NCBI GenBank assembly: GCA_024811115.1
Contig: JAKOGH010000837.1
Span: 1-32,230 of the forward strand
DNA from: Terana coerulea
Taxonomy: Eukaryota; Basidiomycota; Agaricomycetes; Polyporales; Phanerochaetaceae
DNA: 32,230 bases
Reading direction: 5' to 3'
Positions 1-11,094 of the stretch are shown one piece after another. The translations under genes and the position numbers were made by a program. The notes below the pieces were generated by a model that worked only from the letters and a program-made list of their open reading frames with translations, did not search any database and was not told the origin of the DNA. The stretch's first letter is position 1, and each line of letters begins with the position of its first letter.

Positions 1-1828
1 GTGCGTTCACCTGCCCTGCTATCAAAGCCTCTCCGATATTGATTGATCATCTAGATGGACGAGTCCGTCATCAACGGCGCCAACCTCTTCTTTGCACCCC
101 AGTTCGGCATTGATCCCAACTCGGGCGACTCGAATGCTGGCCGCAATCAGTGGCTGCTTGGTCTCGTGAACTCTGCACCCTACGTACGCTTTCTCACCCA
201 CCCAAAGATATGAAACAGAACGTTCTAACGACCTTTTCTGCCAGCTTTGCTGCGGTGTCTTGTCCTGCTGGCTCACACACCCGCTGAACAACTGGCTCGG
301 CCGCCGTGGCACCATCTTTGTGACTGCCTTTGTCTCGTTCGCGAGCTGCATCTGGCAGGGTGTCACCAACTCATGGCAGCACCTCTTCGTTGCCCGGCTC
401 GTCCTTGGATTCGGCATTGGCCCCAAGTCAACGACTGTCCCCGTGTACGCCGCGGAATGCGCTCCTGCGGTCATCCGTGGCGCCCTGGTCATGATGTGGT
501 ACGTGTCTATTGTATTCACCTCTTATCCGGCATCCGGCTCACCTGGCGTCACAGGCAAATGTGGACCGCGTTCGGAATCATGCTCGGAAATGTTATGGAC
601 TTGGCGTTCTACCATGTGCCCGATCCGAAGCATATCCACGGTCTCAACTGGCGTCTCATGCTTGGCAGCGTGAGTACAACTCTTACTGAGCTGACGCGCG
701 TGCTGACAGCTTCTGCCACAGGCCGGTATCCCCGCGATCGTTATCATGAGCCAGGTGTTCCTGTGCCCCGAGTCGCCGCGTTGGCTGATCTCCAAGGGCC
801 GCTATGACCAGGCGTACAAGTCGCTGCTCATCCTCCGCAACACGCCGATGCAGGCCGCGCGCGACCTGTACTACATCCACGTCCTGCTCGAAGCCGAGGA
901 AGAGCTCGGCGCGAACAAGAACGGCTTCCTCGAGCTCTTCCGCGTGCCCCGCAACCGCCGCGCCGCGCTCGCGTCCGTCATCGTCATGTTCATGCAGCAG
1001 TTCTGCGGCGTGAACGTGATCGCGTACTACTCGTCCAACATCTTCGCGCAGTCCGGGTTCAACAACATCCAGGCGCTGCTCGCGTCGTTCGGGTTCGGGC
1101 TCATCAACTGGCTGTTCGCGTTCCCCGCCGTGTACACCATCGACACCTTCGGCCGTCGCAACCTGCTGCTCACGACGTTCCCGCTCATGGCCGCCTTCCT
1201 GCTCCTCACCGGCTTCGCGTTCTGGATCGAGCAGGCGCAGGCGCGCCTCGCCGTCGTCGCGCTCGGCATCTACCTCTTCGGCATGGCGTACTCGCCTGGC
1301 GAGGGCCCCGTCCCGTTCACGTACTCGGCCGAGGCATACCCGCTGCGGTGCGCGACATCGGTATGTCGCTCTCAACATCAGTGCTTTGGTTCTTGTGAGT
1401 ACACTCGTCACGTTATTGTGAGCGTTGACTGACGTGTCCTCTAGCAACTTCGTCGTCGCGATCACCTTCCCGCGACTGCTCGGTGCGTTCAGCCCGCAAG
1501 GCGCGTTCGGCTGGTACGCCGGCTGGAACGTCATCGGCTTCGTCCTCATCCTGCTCTTCGTGCCCGAGACGAAGGCGCTCTCGCTCGAGGAGCTCGACCA
1601 AGGTACGCCCTGTCCTCCCTTTCTCTATACACAGTGCACTGACGTGCGCTGCGTAGTGTTCTCGGTGCCAACACATGTGCACGCGGCGTACCAGCTCAAG
1701 GCGCTGCCGCACAACATCAAGAAGTACATCTTCCGCATGAAGGTCGCCCCCTCCCGCCGCTGTACGAGCACGAGACCGTGGCCAGCGAGAAGAAGCACTA
1801 CGCGGCCGGCGGCGGCGGGCATGCGTGA
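1..1828 (+). CDS. MFS sugar transporter, 5' end outside the window, two apparent frameshifts
   Basis: A proton-coupled or facilitative hexose transporter of the plasma membrane (major facilitator superfamily, sugar porter family). Exons as I read them: 55-183, 245-498, 555-669, 722-1394, 1445-1602, 1657-1828; the window opens inside an intron (1-54). Sugar-porter signatures are visible: LGRRGTIF after TM2, PESPRWLISKGR after TM6, QQFCGVNVIAYYSS in TM7, DTFGRRNLL, and PETKALSLEELDQ after TM12. The C-terminus is a short cytoplasmic tail ending GGGHA. Two single-base losses break the frame. One is near 1346-1348, where a GG should be GGG to give PLRVRD; the other is at the C run 1747-1751, where six C are expected to give VAPLPPLY. 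Both are homopolymer contractions and all splice sites are good, so assembly error is likelier than a pseudogene. Family call is secure; the exact sugar is unknown. Confidence 0.9.
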
Positions 1829-2265
1829 GCGCCCTGCCATATGGCGCGCTTGCCCCTAAATGGATGCCCCCGCCCCGTTCTGCGCGCACGCTCGTGCAGA
1901 TCCGACTGCGTACGGACGGGTGGCTAGGGGTGCGTTGGAATTTACGCTCTACGTAGCGTGCTGTTGTAATGCGTGCACTTCGCCACGATCCATTGTTTAT
2001 TCTACACTTGCTGTCTGTTGCTGTGTAATTATAGTGTAATATTAATATTCATCTTGGAATCCGCTCATCCTACTGTCGTCGCATTTGTTGTCTCAATGTG
2101 CGCTGTGTGCTTGAGTGTGTGCTCGCGATACTGTGTGATCTGTACATGGGAGTAAGGTTGTATCTCTCAGACAATATGTGGGTGAATATGAAGGGAGTTT
2201 ATTTTGTGCAACGCGAACCAATACACGCATTACGCAAGCGGTTTGTAGTTTCATGCCACATGCCG
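1829..2265. other. intergenic, shared 3' ends of two convergent genes
   Basis: No supported gene. This is the tail-to-tail gap between the transporter (+) and the F-box-like gene (-). The AT-rich stretch around 1990-2060 is consistent with 3' untranslated and termination sequence for both. Confidence 0.5.
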
Positions 2266-4480
2266 TTAGAAGTGGTTGGTGCGCGACCCGTAGAAGGGCA
2301 TAAACGGCGGCTCGGGCCCGTCTTCGAGCCAGCTCGCTCGACCACGCCGCCCCACGCCTCCAGCTCCTGACTCCGGTGGCGCCCCGCCGTGCACGCGAGC
2401 GGTGTGGCCCCGCGGTAGACGTGCCACGAGTGCGCGACATACCACACGAGCTGTGCACCGGCGAGGGCACGTACGCGAACCATGCGGTGCCGTCGCCGCT
2501 GTCGTTGTTGCCGCTGCCGCCCGACGACAGCCATGCGGGCGCCCAGCCTTCGGGCAGGTCCGTCGGGATCGCCACCTCCCACTGTGCTCGGTGCTCCTGC
2601 TCGGATGGCATGCGGGGGCCGCTGTATGGGAACGGTCGGGCGCAGGTGGAGAGGATAGGACTCTAGCATGGTAGGAAAGAATACTGTAAGGTAGCGCTAA
2701 ACGCATAGCCGCAAAGCACTCCCAGCAGGTACGAGTTCGTGCTCGTCTGGTATTTGTGGGAAGCTCAGCGGGAGGAAGCAGCTCTGCAGCTGCTGCACGT
2801 CCGCGCCACTGATGTTACATATGGCCAGCTCGCCGTATGGGTTTCCGAAGACGGCAATGCCCAACCCTTCGTCGTAGTCGTACACGCCCATCGCGTAGAG
2901 GCCCAAGAGCTCCACATGACCCCGAACGTGAGCTTGCGCTCGTTAAAGACCTCCTCGCGGTCATCGTCGCGAGTATCGTCGGTGTTGGGCTCGTCGTCGG
3001 CTTCTCCTTCGTGAATCGTTGCAGTTGGTCGAGAGCGGGCCCCGGGCAGGCGCTGGGTCATGGTGACGAAGGAGAAGGTGCCAGTCGGCTCAGTGAGTGC
3101 CTGTAGCCAGGACACGACCGTGCCGTCCGCGGACAGTGTGGGCTTATACGGGTCCTCAGTGCGGATCCAGTCCGGGTCGCCGTTTAGTAGACGTTCGTGG
3201 AGCTTTACACTTATGAGTGGTTCGTACGGAAGGACCCTGACAGGCTCCACGGTGAAGTTTGGGTGCAAAGCAGGGTCTTTTGGAGGTCGGCGAGGGCAAA
3301 CTCGTGGACCTTAACGCCATCCTCGCCCGACGTGCACAAAACGACCGGTGTGTTCTCCGTTCGGTCCGTCCACGCAGGCGGCGGTCGACGGTGACCGGAT
3401 GGCGAAGTCTGCAAACACGGCGGGTGACTCGAAGCGGTATCTCCAGGCAGCAGTCACCTCCGCCCCGTCGTCCACAACCACCATCTTCATGACGTTGAGG
3501 GAGTCGTAAGTGACCACGCATATGAGATCTTCGTGGAGAGCATGGCAGCGCATCCCTGCGTATGGATTGTGAGAAGAGTATTCATCGGAGGCGGTGCGCT
3601 TTACCTGTTGTACACTTGTAGATTCTTCAGCGAGAACAGCGGTGAATCCGGTAACGGACGCCGCAAAGCCTGGCATCGTACGATTATCGCGCTCCGCATA
3701 ACCAGCGACATGCTCCCAGAAGCCACGAAGCTGGCCGATACCGGGAACACGTATAAGGCGAAAAATGCATGTTTGTCTCCTCCTTGCGCAAAATTATAGT
3801 CGAGAACAGGCTGTCTGAAACAGCAATATCAGTATGCAGATAGTGGGTATAGACTAGCATCACTTGCACTTTTGTACGAACCTCCAACGCAACGACCAAT
3901 GCCCCTTCCTGAACCTGAGTATACCCGTTGCTGACCGGCCCTTCCAGGAAAACCTCCGCAGAGGGTATCGGTGGTAGTATTCCACAAGCCATCAACACGA
4001 CATCGGCCAGCCGCCAAAGACTCAGCAAACTGGTAGTGCTGTCGGAAGACGCGACAAGCAGCCATTGTCCCTGCACAATCTTGACCCAGGTCACCGAGCG
4101 CGTTTGGTCGAACGGTATGAAGGACGGCGGGGTCTCGGCCTTTCCTGTCAGAGAGTGGCGTAGTCGGAAGCAATGGACGACTATAGCCTCGCACTGTTCT
4201 CCAGTTAGGTCGTCGAAGTAACGGATGTACGTTGGAATGAGTAGCTTGCGGGCGATGACATCGTATGAGATTTGGCCTGTCGGTGTGCTTAGCCAGAGGG
4301 TGGTACCATATCCGCCTGCCATACATATTGCCGTGAGCGGCCGCTTTGCCCCTGTGTTTATCTTGCTCACCGAGATCCTTAGGCACCTTTCCATGAGCAG
4401 CCGCGGCGGCACAGTACAGTCCGCGAACAGGTCGTCGAATAGCGATGAAGGTAAGTAGTGGTAGTACGAAAGCAAGTCCT
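2266..4480 (-). CDS. F-box-family-like protein with beta-propeller-type C-terminal region, several frameshifts, start uncertain
   Basis: The coding frame can be followed from about 4480 down to a stop at 2266-2268 ending SRTNHF. It resembles the large basidiomycete F-box family whose C-terminal half is propeller-like. Segments of that type are WLSTPTGQISYDV, QGQWLLVASSDST, IRVPGIGQLRGFWEHV, PGFAASVTG, and YGELAICNISG followed by LPEGWAPAW. No F-box is visible at the N-terminus; a 5' exon may lie in 4500-4940. Likely introns are about 3810-3862 and 2663-2732 (GTACCT...CTAG). The frame jumps at a T5 run near 3767 (six T expected), near 3335, at an A4 run near 3277 (five expected), at a G4 run near 2921 (five expected), and several times in 2300-2480. 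Each jump joins two sensible segments, so indels in the sequence are likelier than real decay. A role in SCF ubiquitin ligase targeting is family-level inference only. Confidence 0.5.
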
Positions 4481-5950
4481 GGCGCTCAGCGCTCGCCCCT
4501 GACCAAGACTTTGGTCGTTACCACCACATTCATCCCACTCTACTTCGTCGTCTCTCGTCGGACCATGCCTATACCTCGCTTCGAAGCTCTGGGTTGACGA
4601 TGGGATACAGAAGCGAACTATCCTCGACAGGCATGTGCCAGCCTAGACCGGACCTGCCCACCTCTCGGCCCAGACTGTTCCTATTCGCGAACGGCATCTT
4701 AACACGCTTGCTCATGGACACGAAGTTGCATATCGGAGACGTATAACAGCTTTCATAAAGCGTTGTAGTTGAAGGGGTTACCGTTGGTCCATGTTTCGGT
4801 ACGCATATTCCTTTGGCACAGATCGCTTCAGATGCTGAAAGGACTGTGGATTATCAGACTCGCCGTGTTCAGACCAAAGATCAAAGCCTCAGTCGCTGTC
4901 GTCCGAGAGAAGTACATGGATTTTCAGTAAAGTAAATCATGGACGTGCCTGTACACCGCTCTGCAGATGACCATGTCGCTGTTTCCCTGTTAATTGTTGT
5001 CCGCTATCCAACATATGCAAGTCCAGTGATCTCAGCGTGTTCTTCCCGTGCGACCAAAGATCTCTGCCCATTTTCGTCTTTGCGGCAAATCCGCACATTT
5101 GCGGAATTCAAGCTGTCTTCGGAGTTCGGGCAATGGATGGCTTGTGGGCGATATTATCTCTTCAAGCGGAAAGACCGTGTGTGCTTCTTTTCGTGCTATT
5201 CTATCATACCCTGGCTCACTCTATCTCAGATCTCTCCGCTCAATATGTGATAAATTCATTATCTTCCCAGTTGCAAATGCCACTACCAACACTACGGTGA
5301 AATTATTTCTCTGGAGCGCACTGCAAGCCGAAGACATATCATCCTTGAGGGTGGAAAGGTTGAACAGAGGCCCCGCGCCGCCACGCCTGGACCTTATAAC
5401 GGGCATCGAATTATGGCTTTTCGGGTTCACGGAATATTCCGCAGATCAGGTACGGGTTGTACCTATGTGCGTTTGTTGCCAACTATCTGCACTCATGCAC
5501 CGTGCTCATTCGCATCACATTGCTCTTCAGGGTTCTCGCCCTTCCTCTTCGCGCGGTTGCCACTTCATGTAGCGATAGTCGCGACGCTGCGCCCGGCACA
5601 CGCTTCATGACACTACTGCAGTGATCCCATACAAGTCTTCCATCGCGTCGCCTCCATCCTGCTCAATGCTATGTAGTTCTCTAACGGCGTAGTGGTTCGT
5701 TCTCTTCATTTGCTGATCCTGATAGCAATGATGACAAACCCTACGTAGCAATGCTAAGGTGCCGTGGGGACGGGCAGTGCACCTATTGAGGTCTCGCCTT
5801 GAAATTGGCTCACGCATCAGCCCATTGGACGGTTTCAGATCACTGACACGGATGGGGAGTTAATACCGCGTACCGTACGTGTTAAGGCTGGCCCAATCTC
5901 AGAGCAAAGGCTCAAAACTTTCAAAGTAGATTCGAAGTGGCAATGTCGTC
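4481..5950. other. no supported gene
   Basis: About 1.5 kb upstream of the F-box-like gene and outside the inverted duplication. Open frames exist (for example 4939-5250 and 5048-5572 on +) but have no family resemblance, no repeat partner and no convincing intron pattern. The missing 5' exon of the F-box-like gene could lie in 4500-4940. Confidence 0.4.
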
Positions 5951-6053
5951 CCATAAACGGCAACGCGGAGGCAATCAAAAACTCGAGAACAGGAAATTAC
6001 ATGCAGCATGTCACAGGCAACTGTGTGAGCAACATTGCTGATTACAGCAACGG

Positions 6054-6077
6054 CTTGGTGGCGTCGGTGTTCGCCGA
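6054..6077 (+). promoter_or_regulatory. conserved upstream 24-nt element, HYD-A copy
   Basis: This reads cTTGGTGGCGTCGGtGTTCGCCGA and lies about 1.45 kb before the HYD-A start. The same element occurs upstream of HYD-B, C, D and E. Its 3' half is an interrupted palindrome (TCGGC / GCCGA). Function unknown. Confidence 0.45.
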
Positions 6078-6699
6078 AGGCCGAAAGTGTCTCCAACGCG
6101 TACGGCTTATTCCGCGCTGCCTCGATCCTCTCCCAACCTCCTCCCAACCTTACTATCGGGAATAAGCCAATTCCACTCTTCCAAAATACTACGTCAAGGA
6201 AAATCACAGTCTACGGAATCCGAGTGAAGACTCCAATTTCGCTACGGGCGTCCCATGCGAGGCCAAGATCGCAATCTTCATGTCGACCACACGTTCTCCC
6301 TCTGCTTCGGGGCGTATGCAGAAGAAAGACCAAATAACGGTCTTGTCTCCAGGGCGTTTTGAGTGCGAAATTGCAACCTATAGCTATTATCCTTATGTTG
6401 GTCGGCTGGAGCATCACCACATAGTAACCTCCGATCCGCATGGGCTACTCAATTCCATGGAGTGTTAACGCAGCGCTCTGCGTTCTTCCAGACCTTCCGT
6501 TCCGTGCATGTGCTCGCACTTCGATTGGATGGGAAGATCGCAACGGAGGACATATCAAGCTGCTTCACCGAAATGCTCACCGCAACTCACCGCAATAGGT
6601 AGTGCATCTGTCCGTCATCACCGTTGTTGTCAAACCAAGCGGTAAACAAGTATCAGCAGCACTCCACCCAGCGGTCTGATACTGCGCAAAGCAGCCGGA

Positions 6700-7420
6700 C
6701 AATGGGCGACTTGTCTTGACACCGTGGGTAACTGAAGTCATTCATTTAGAACACGAGGCTGATGCCGTCTGCGGACATTCACAGGCGATATTTGGGGTTC
6801 ATGAATACAGCCTGGAGATACGTCTTCAGCACGATGAGACGGAAACAGTGAACCAATGCGAGTGAGTAAGTACTTATCACAGCTCGGAAGCTTGTGTAGT
6901 TGACGAAACTCTCTGCAGTAGGTCCACATTGCAATGGTGCTCGGAACTTTCCGCAACTATACAGAATCACGTCAGGGCACTGTTCTATTGCACTGCGCAT
7001 TTGATATAACCCATCCGTCCGTGACGCACAATCTCCATCATCTCTGGCTGTTCAATCCAACCGTTGAACTGGTCTCCACCGCTATCAGGTTTTCGAGACC
7101 GCCCATACACCTATGTCACTCGCCTGGTGGCGACATTTTTGCCTGCTATAGTAATCTTGCCAGGTACGCCTTGCGATATCTGTCCGCTCCGTCGCTGACT
7201 GACCTGCCGTATACTGTCTTCCTACTCCACTTTACGGTGGTCAGCACCACCCCTCGCAACCTGAACAATACAGCCCAAGCACCAAGGCACGGTCGAGATG
7301 AACATTTCGAAGTCGCGATAGGTGGAGCTCGGCAACACGCACCCACCTCACGTATGTCGCGGACGCGATACGCCTCTGGTGGTCACGAAGACCTTTACGG
7401 GTGCACCGCCAAGTTCTGAG
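6700..7420 (+). other. cassette upstream block, HYD-A copy (decayed exon/intron-like sequence)
   Basis: Block shared by all five polyhydrophobin cassettes. It starts with GTGG|GTAACTGAAG... (donor-like site at 6728), a CTGAT branch-like site and a CAG acceptor-like site, and continues to the promoter. In this copy an open frame (about 6934-7419) covers much of the block, but it is not preserved among copies. It is either an old co-duplicated gene that has decayed or an extended promoter. Confidence 0.4.
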
Positions 7421-7475
7421 CGTATAAGAGGGCACTCGCCGTAACGACTATCCCTCAGCAAACAGCACTCAGACT
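7317..7475 (+). promoter_or_regulatory. HYD-A promoter: shared box, TATA box and leader motif
   Basis: The box ATAGGTGGAGCTCGGC...CGTATGTCGCGGACGC spans about 7317-7366, followed by TATAAG at 7423-7428, 84 nt before the ATG. The leader motif CAGCAAACAGCACTCAG lies at about 7456-7472. TATA and leader recur in all seven hydrophobin genes and the upstream box in the five multi-module ones. Confidence 0.7.
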
Positions 7476-7506
7476 CAGTCTCCTCCAAGCCTCTCAAGCA
7501 ACCAAG

Positions 7507-8566
7507 ATGTTCTCTCGACTCCTCTCCGCTTCCATTCTTGCCCTCCCCCTTCTTGCGGTCGCCACACCTGTTGCTCGCAACAGCGCGCCCACTACCGCGT
7601 GCTGCGACAGCACCGAGAGCGTAAGTGTCGGTTGCATCGTGCTGTACTGTGAGCGGGTAGCTGATCAAGTTGTAATGCTTAGACCAGCTCCAAGGCTGGT
7701 TCTGCCTTGCTCGGGCTGCTCGGCATCGCCGCCAGCGGTATCACGGGCGAAATCGGCCTCACCTGCTCGCCCATCAGCGTCATCGGCGTCGGCTCTGGCT
7801 CCGAGTGCAGCGGCAACACCGTCTCGTGCTCCAACGGCGTCGTCGTACGTCCCTTGTGCTCTTTCCACCCTCAATTCCCTGCACGCTGACCACCGCACAC
7901 AGAACGGCATTGGCATCGGCTGCGTCCCTGTCACCCTCAGGAAGCGCTGGGCGGCGCCCAGCACCCCACCACTGCTTGCTGCGACAGCACCGAGTCCGCC
8001 AACTCCGCGGCCGGTTCCGCCCTCCTGGGTCTGCTCGGCATAAGCCTCAGCGACGTCACAGGCAACATCGGCCTCACCTGCTCGCCCATCAGCGTCATCG
8101 GCGTGGGCACCGGCTCCGCGTGCAGCAGCAACACCGTCTCGTGCTCTGGCGGCGTCGTCGTACGTCCCCCTTTCTTCCTCCGCGCTCGATTCCCTTCACG
8201 CTGACCATTGCGCACAGAATGGCGTCGGCATTGGCTGCGTGCCCATCACTCTCAGGAAGCGCAACGCGGCGCCCAGCACCCCGACCACCGCTTGCTGCCA
8301 GAGCACCGAGCCCGCCAACTCCGCGGCCGGCTCTGCCCTCCTGGGGCTCCTCGGCATCGACCTCAGCGACCTGAACGTCCTCCTCGGCCTGACGTGCTCT
8401 CCCATCAGCGTCATTGGCGTCGGCACCGGCTCTGCCTGCAGCGGCACGTCTGTCTCGTGCTCCAACGGTGTCGTCGTACGTCTTCATATCTTCGCTTGTT
8501 CTCTCTATGATCTGACGCTTTGTACAGAACGGCGTCGGCATTGGCTGTGTCCCCGTTACCCTCTAA
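7507..8566 (+). CDS. HYD-A: three-module six-cysteine polyhydrophobin precursor, one frameshift
   Basis: Secreted cell-wall or surface-active protein of the class I hydrophobin type. Exons: 7507-7620, 7683-7844, 7903-8159, 8218-8475, 8528-8566, all junctions phase 0. The signal peptide begins [20 protein letters not shown]. Each module reads TTACC...GLLGI...[13 protein letters not shown]...C...SC...GIGCVP, that is, class I Cys 2,3,4,5,7,8 without Cys1 and Cys6 (Cys6 is Ser). Modules are joined by [11 protein letters not shown] and [11 protein letters not shown], so kexin could cut after each RKR. One base is missing in the C run at about 7964-7967; the mirror gene HYD-B has five C there and stays in frame, so a sequence error is likely. 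Corrected length about 276 aa. The TATA box and the ATG context CCAAGATG fix the start. Modules 2 and 3 lack the intron found after TES in module 1. Confidence 0.9.
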
Positions 8567-8880
8567 GGGGTTTTCGAAGAAGCGCGGTTCAGCGTGTAGC
8601 AGGTCGGCGGGACAAGCCGAGTGCGCTGACAGGTTACCGTGATCCAATTGAATGTATGATCTGTATGAATGAGCTCTTGTACGTGTCTGTAGTATCTTGT
8701 CGAATGCATATAAGTTGGAGTCGATGCTATCGCGCGCGAATCACGCAGTTGAATCATCATTATACTTGAGCGTGTTCAATAGCGGACATGGGAGTAAAAA
8801 TTATATCGAGGTTTGTGATACAAGAGGACAAACCTGATCTAGGGGATGGTTTCCACGATTGAGCTAAAGATATACGCGGG

Positions 8881-9304
8881 AGCCCAATACACTACTTACT
8901 TACGGCTCGGTCGGCCGGCGCTTCTGGCTCATTGAATTTGCTCCCAACCACTCAAATTCTCCGCTTCAGCGAAACAAGGTCGGCGACGGCGACAGACAAC
9001 AAGCTGCGCAAAGGCGTGAAAGATCGGAGAGACGCATGGGCAGCTGGGCAGGGCTAACTCGGTAAGTTTCTAAACGATTTGACAGCCTCGCTCACGTTTC
9101 GCACGGCCGGCCGCAAGCTCGCTGTATCCGTCTGCCACTTAGGAGCACGTTGGCATGGCAAGGCAAGATGGAACCTCACCAACGCCTAGGATATCGCTAT
9201 GGGGCTCGGCAGTCAGGTGCATGCAAACGCCGACGTGGGCCGTCCCTGACGAGACCTGGTTGCTCCCCGGACAGGCCACTCGACTGTGAATGCCCGGCAG
9301 CGTG
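8881..9304. other. spacer between inverted arms, no gene seen
   Basis: Left part of the loop between the two arms. No similarity to the flanking cassettes and no supported open frame. A 108-codon frame at 9150-9476 overlaps the start of the F-box pseudogene and is not credible. Confidence 0.4.
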
Positions 9305-10470
9305 CGAGTGTAAGCATTTCACACGCACTGCACGAGCTCGTGGATGGCATCCTCGAATAAGTTACGATAGATCTCGAGAACCAAACACATTTCAGATGTA
9401 CTGCGAACCTAGGGCATCGTCATGGCCTTGCCAGCTGCAGCCTGACCTATCACCGGTGGCTACGCTGAAGGTCTAAATACCTCATCAATATCATTCACGT
9501 CGGCCTTTCTGCTACCTTCGGTCGGTCTTTTTCCATGTACCGCCTCGTTCAAGACCGGAGATCATCGGAAAGCATGACGACGAACGTCAAGTCGGTGTCG
9601 TTCTACCACGGCTGCAGCACAGGATATCGAAGATTTATCCGTCGCCTTCCCAAGTCTCCTTCGCACTAGTGTAACCTACGCCGGCCCGCTCGCGATATTG
9701 GTACACGGCTCACCAGCGCAGCTCATCTCGACAGGCGCTCTGCGCACGCTCGATCTCGATAACCTGTACCTACGTCGATTCATCTACAGCTTCAACGGCG
9801 ACGAGGCGACGCCTCCGACAAACCACCTGCACGTGTGTGGTGAAGACCAGCGGTAAGAACATGCGAGTGGCTCTGTATTCTCTCGAGTGTACGATGACAC
9901 CGTTGGCATAGTACGGCTATGGCGACAGCTTTCAGGATGCACTTGGGCTGTTTGTCGAGACCGTTGGACAAGCTCCTCGTGCTGGCCATCAACCTGCTGG
10001 ACAGGCGCAAGATGTTCCACATCGATCGCTCTCCACCGAAATTGACTGTATTCGACGATACTGTAGCAACGATACCGATCACGGAACTGCAGAGCTGCGC
10101 CAACCTGCAGCAATTGAAGATTGTGGTGGAACATCTTGTGGACCACCACGCCAGTTCTCTCCGGCGACGCCTCGCCCTGCCTGTCTACTAACATTCGCCC
10201 TTACATTTAGACACCCGTCGATGTATGCATCGAACGCATCGTTTCCGCAGCGGCATCCACCGTGCGCTGTACACGGCTGGCTATCGCCCCTTGCAGCTCC
10301 TGCTGTCTCCTGCATGCTTCCTAGCTGGTGCTCAAGGCATCGCTTGACCGCTGCCCGCAGTTGGCGTAGCTCAAGTTTGATGGCGTGTACGCTGCTCGCA
10401 GCGTGCAAGTGGCCCGCGAAGACACCAACGCACGGCTGCGTGAGCAGCGCACTGTGATGTGGTGGTGGTG
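9305..10470 (+). pseudogene. F-box/LRR-like pseudogene, paralogue of the gene at 17330-18830
   Basis: Translating + in shifting frames recovers the F-box protein of 17330-18830 almost end to end. It contains an F-box core (LHELVDGILE, LASCSLTYHRWL), YLINIIHVGLSATFGRSFSMYRLVQD, VKSVSFYHGCST, NLYLRRFIY, INLLDRRKMFHIDRSPPKLTVF, LQSCANLQQLKIVVEHLVD, and LKASLDRCPQLA-stop-LKFDGV. There is a stop after ILE (near 9358), one after QLA (near 10370), a deletion of about 20 codons before NLYLRR, and further frame breaks. Unlike the hydrophobins, this copy has substitution-type stops, so it is a genuine pseudogene. It is convergent with HYD-B, mirroring the HYD-C / F-box arrangement, so it belongs to the HYD-B cassette. 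Confidence 0.8.
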
Positions 10471-11094
10471 GTTCTTCTGAGAAGGGCGAACCAGAAGGTT
10501 TTGGCGTGGTCGATGACACTTTCTCTGCGAGCGCGCAGTCCAACTGTAGGGTTTTAGTTGGTAGGGCTCGCTGTCTATGCATGCCATGTTGCGCTTTCTT
10601 GTTGATTGTACTCTGCAAGTCACGCTCGAATGGTTATGTTATTGACATTAAACGAAATTCGATATAAACCATGTTACCATGTCATAACCCGGCAGAGTTT
10701 TGAATCTTAAGCATGTACGACCACCCCGTTGATGACCCATCATGTGTTCTTGTGCTCGTCCGATACATGACTCCGAGTATGCAGCTTCTTGGCTCAAGTA
10801 CTCAGCTCGATCATGGGAACTATACCCTAGATCAGGTTTGCCCTCTTGTGCCGCAAACTGCGATATGATTTGACTCCCATATTCGCTATCGTGCACGCTC
10901 AAGTATAATCTCGATTCAGCTTCGCACGCAATGGTACCAACTCCAACTCATATGTGTTCGACTACCTAGCACAGACACATTCAAAAACTCATTCATACAA
11001 ATCATACATTCAATTGGATCACGGTGACCTGTCAGCGCACTCGACTTGTCCCGCCAACCTGCTACCCGCTGAACCGCACTTCTTCGAAAACCCC

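Larger units (their letters stand above)
5950..8880. repeat. left arm of ~2.9 kb inverted duplication carrying HYD-A
   Basis: The reverse complement of about 10790-13720 aligns along this whole stretch. The core (about 6720-8760) is nearly identical to 10930-12950 and includes the hydrophobin gene, its promoter and 3' flank. The outer part (5950-6700) is clearly diverged but still alignable, and so is the inner edge (8760-8880). No terminal inverted repeat ends, target-site duplication or transposase are seen, so this is a segmental duplication rather than a transposon. Confidence 0.85.

Noticed and set aside
683..1549. 288-codon minus-strand open frame
   Set aside because: Shadow of the transporter exon: antisense, Arg/Glu/Val-rich composition from GC-rich codon bias, no domain.
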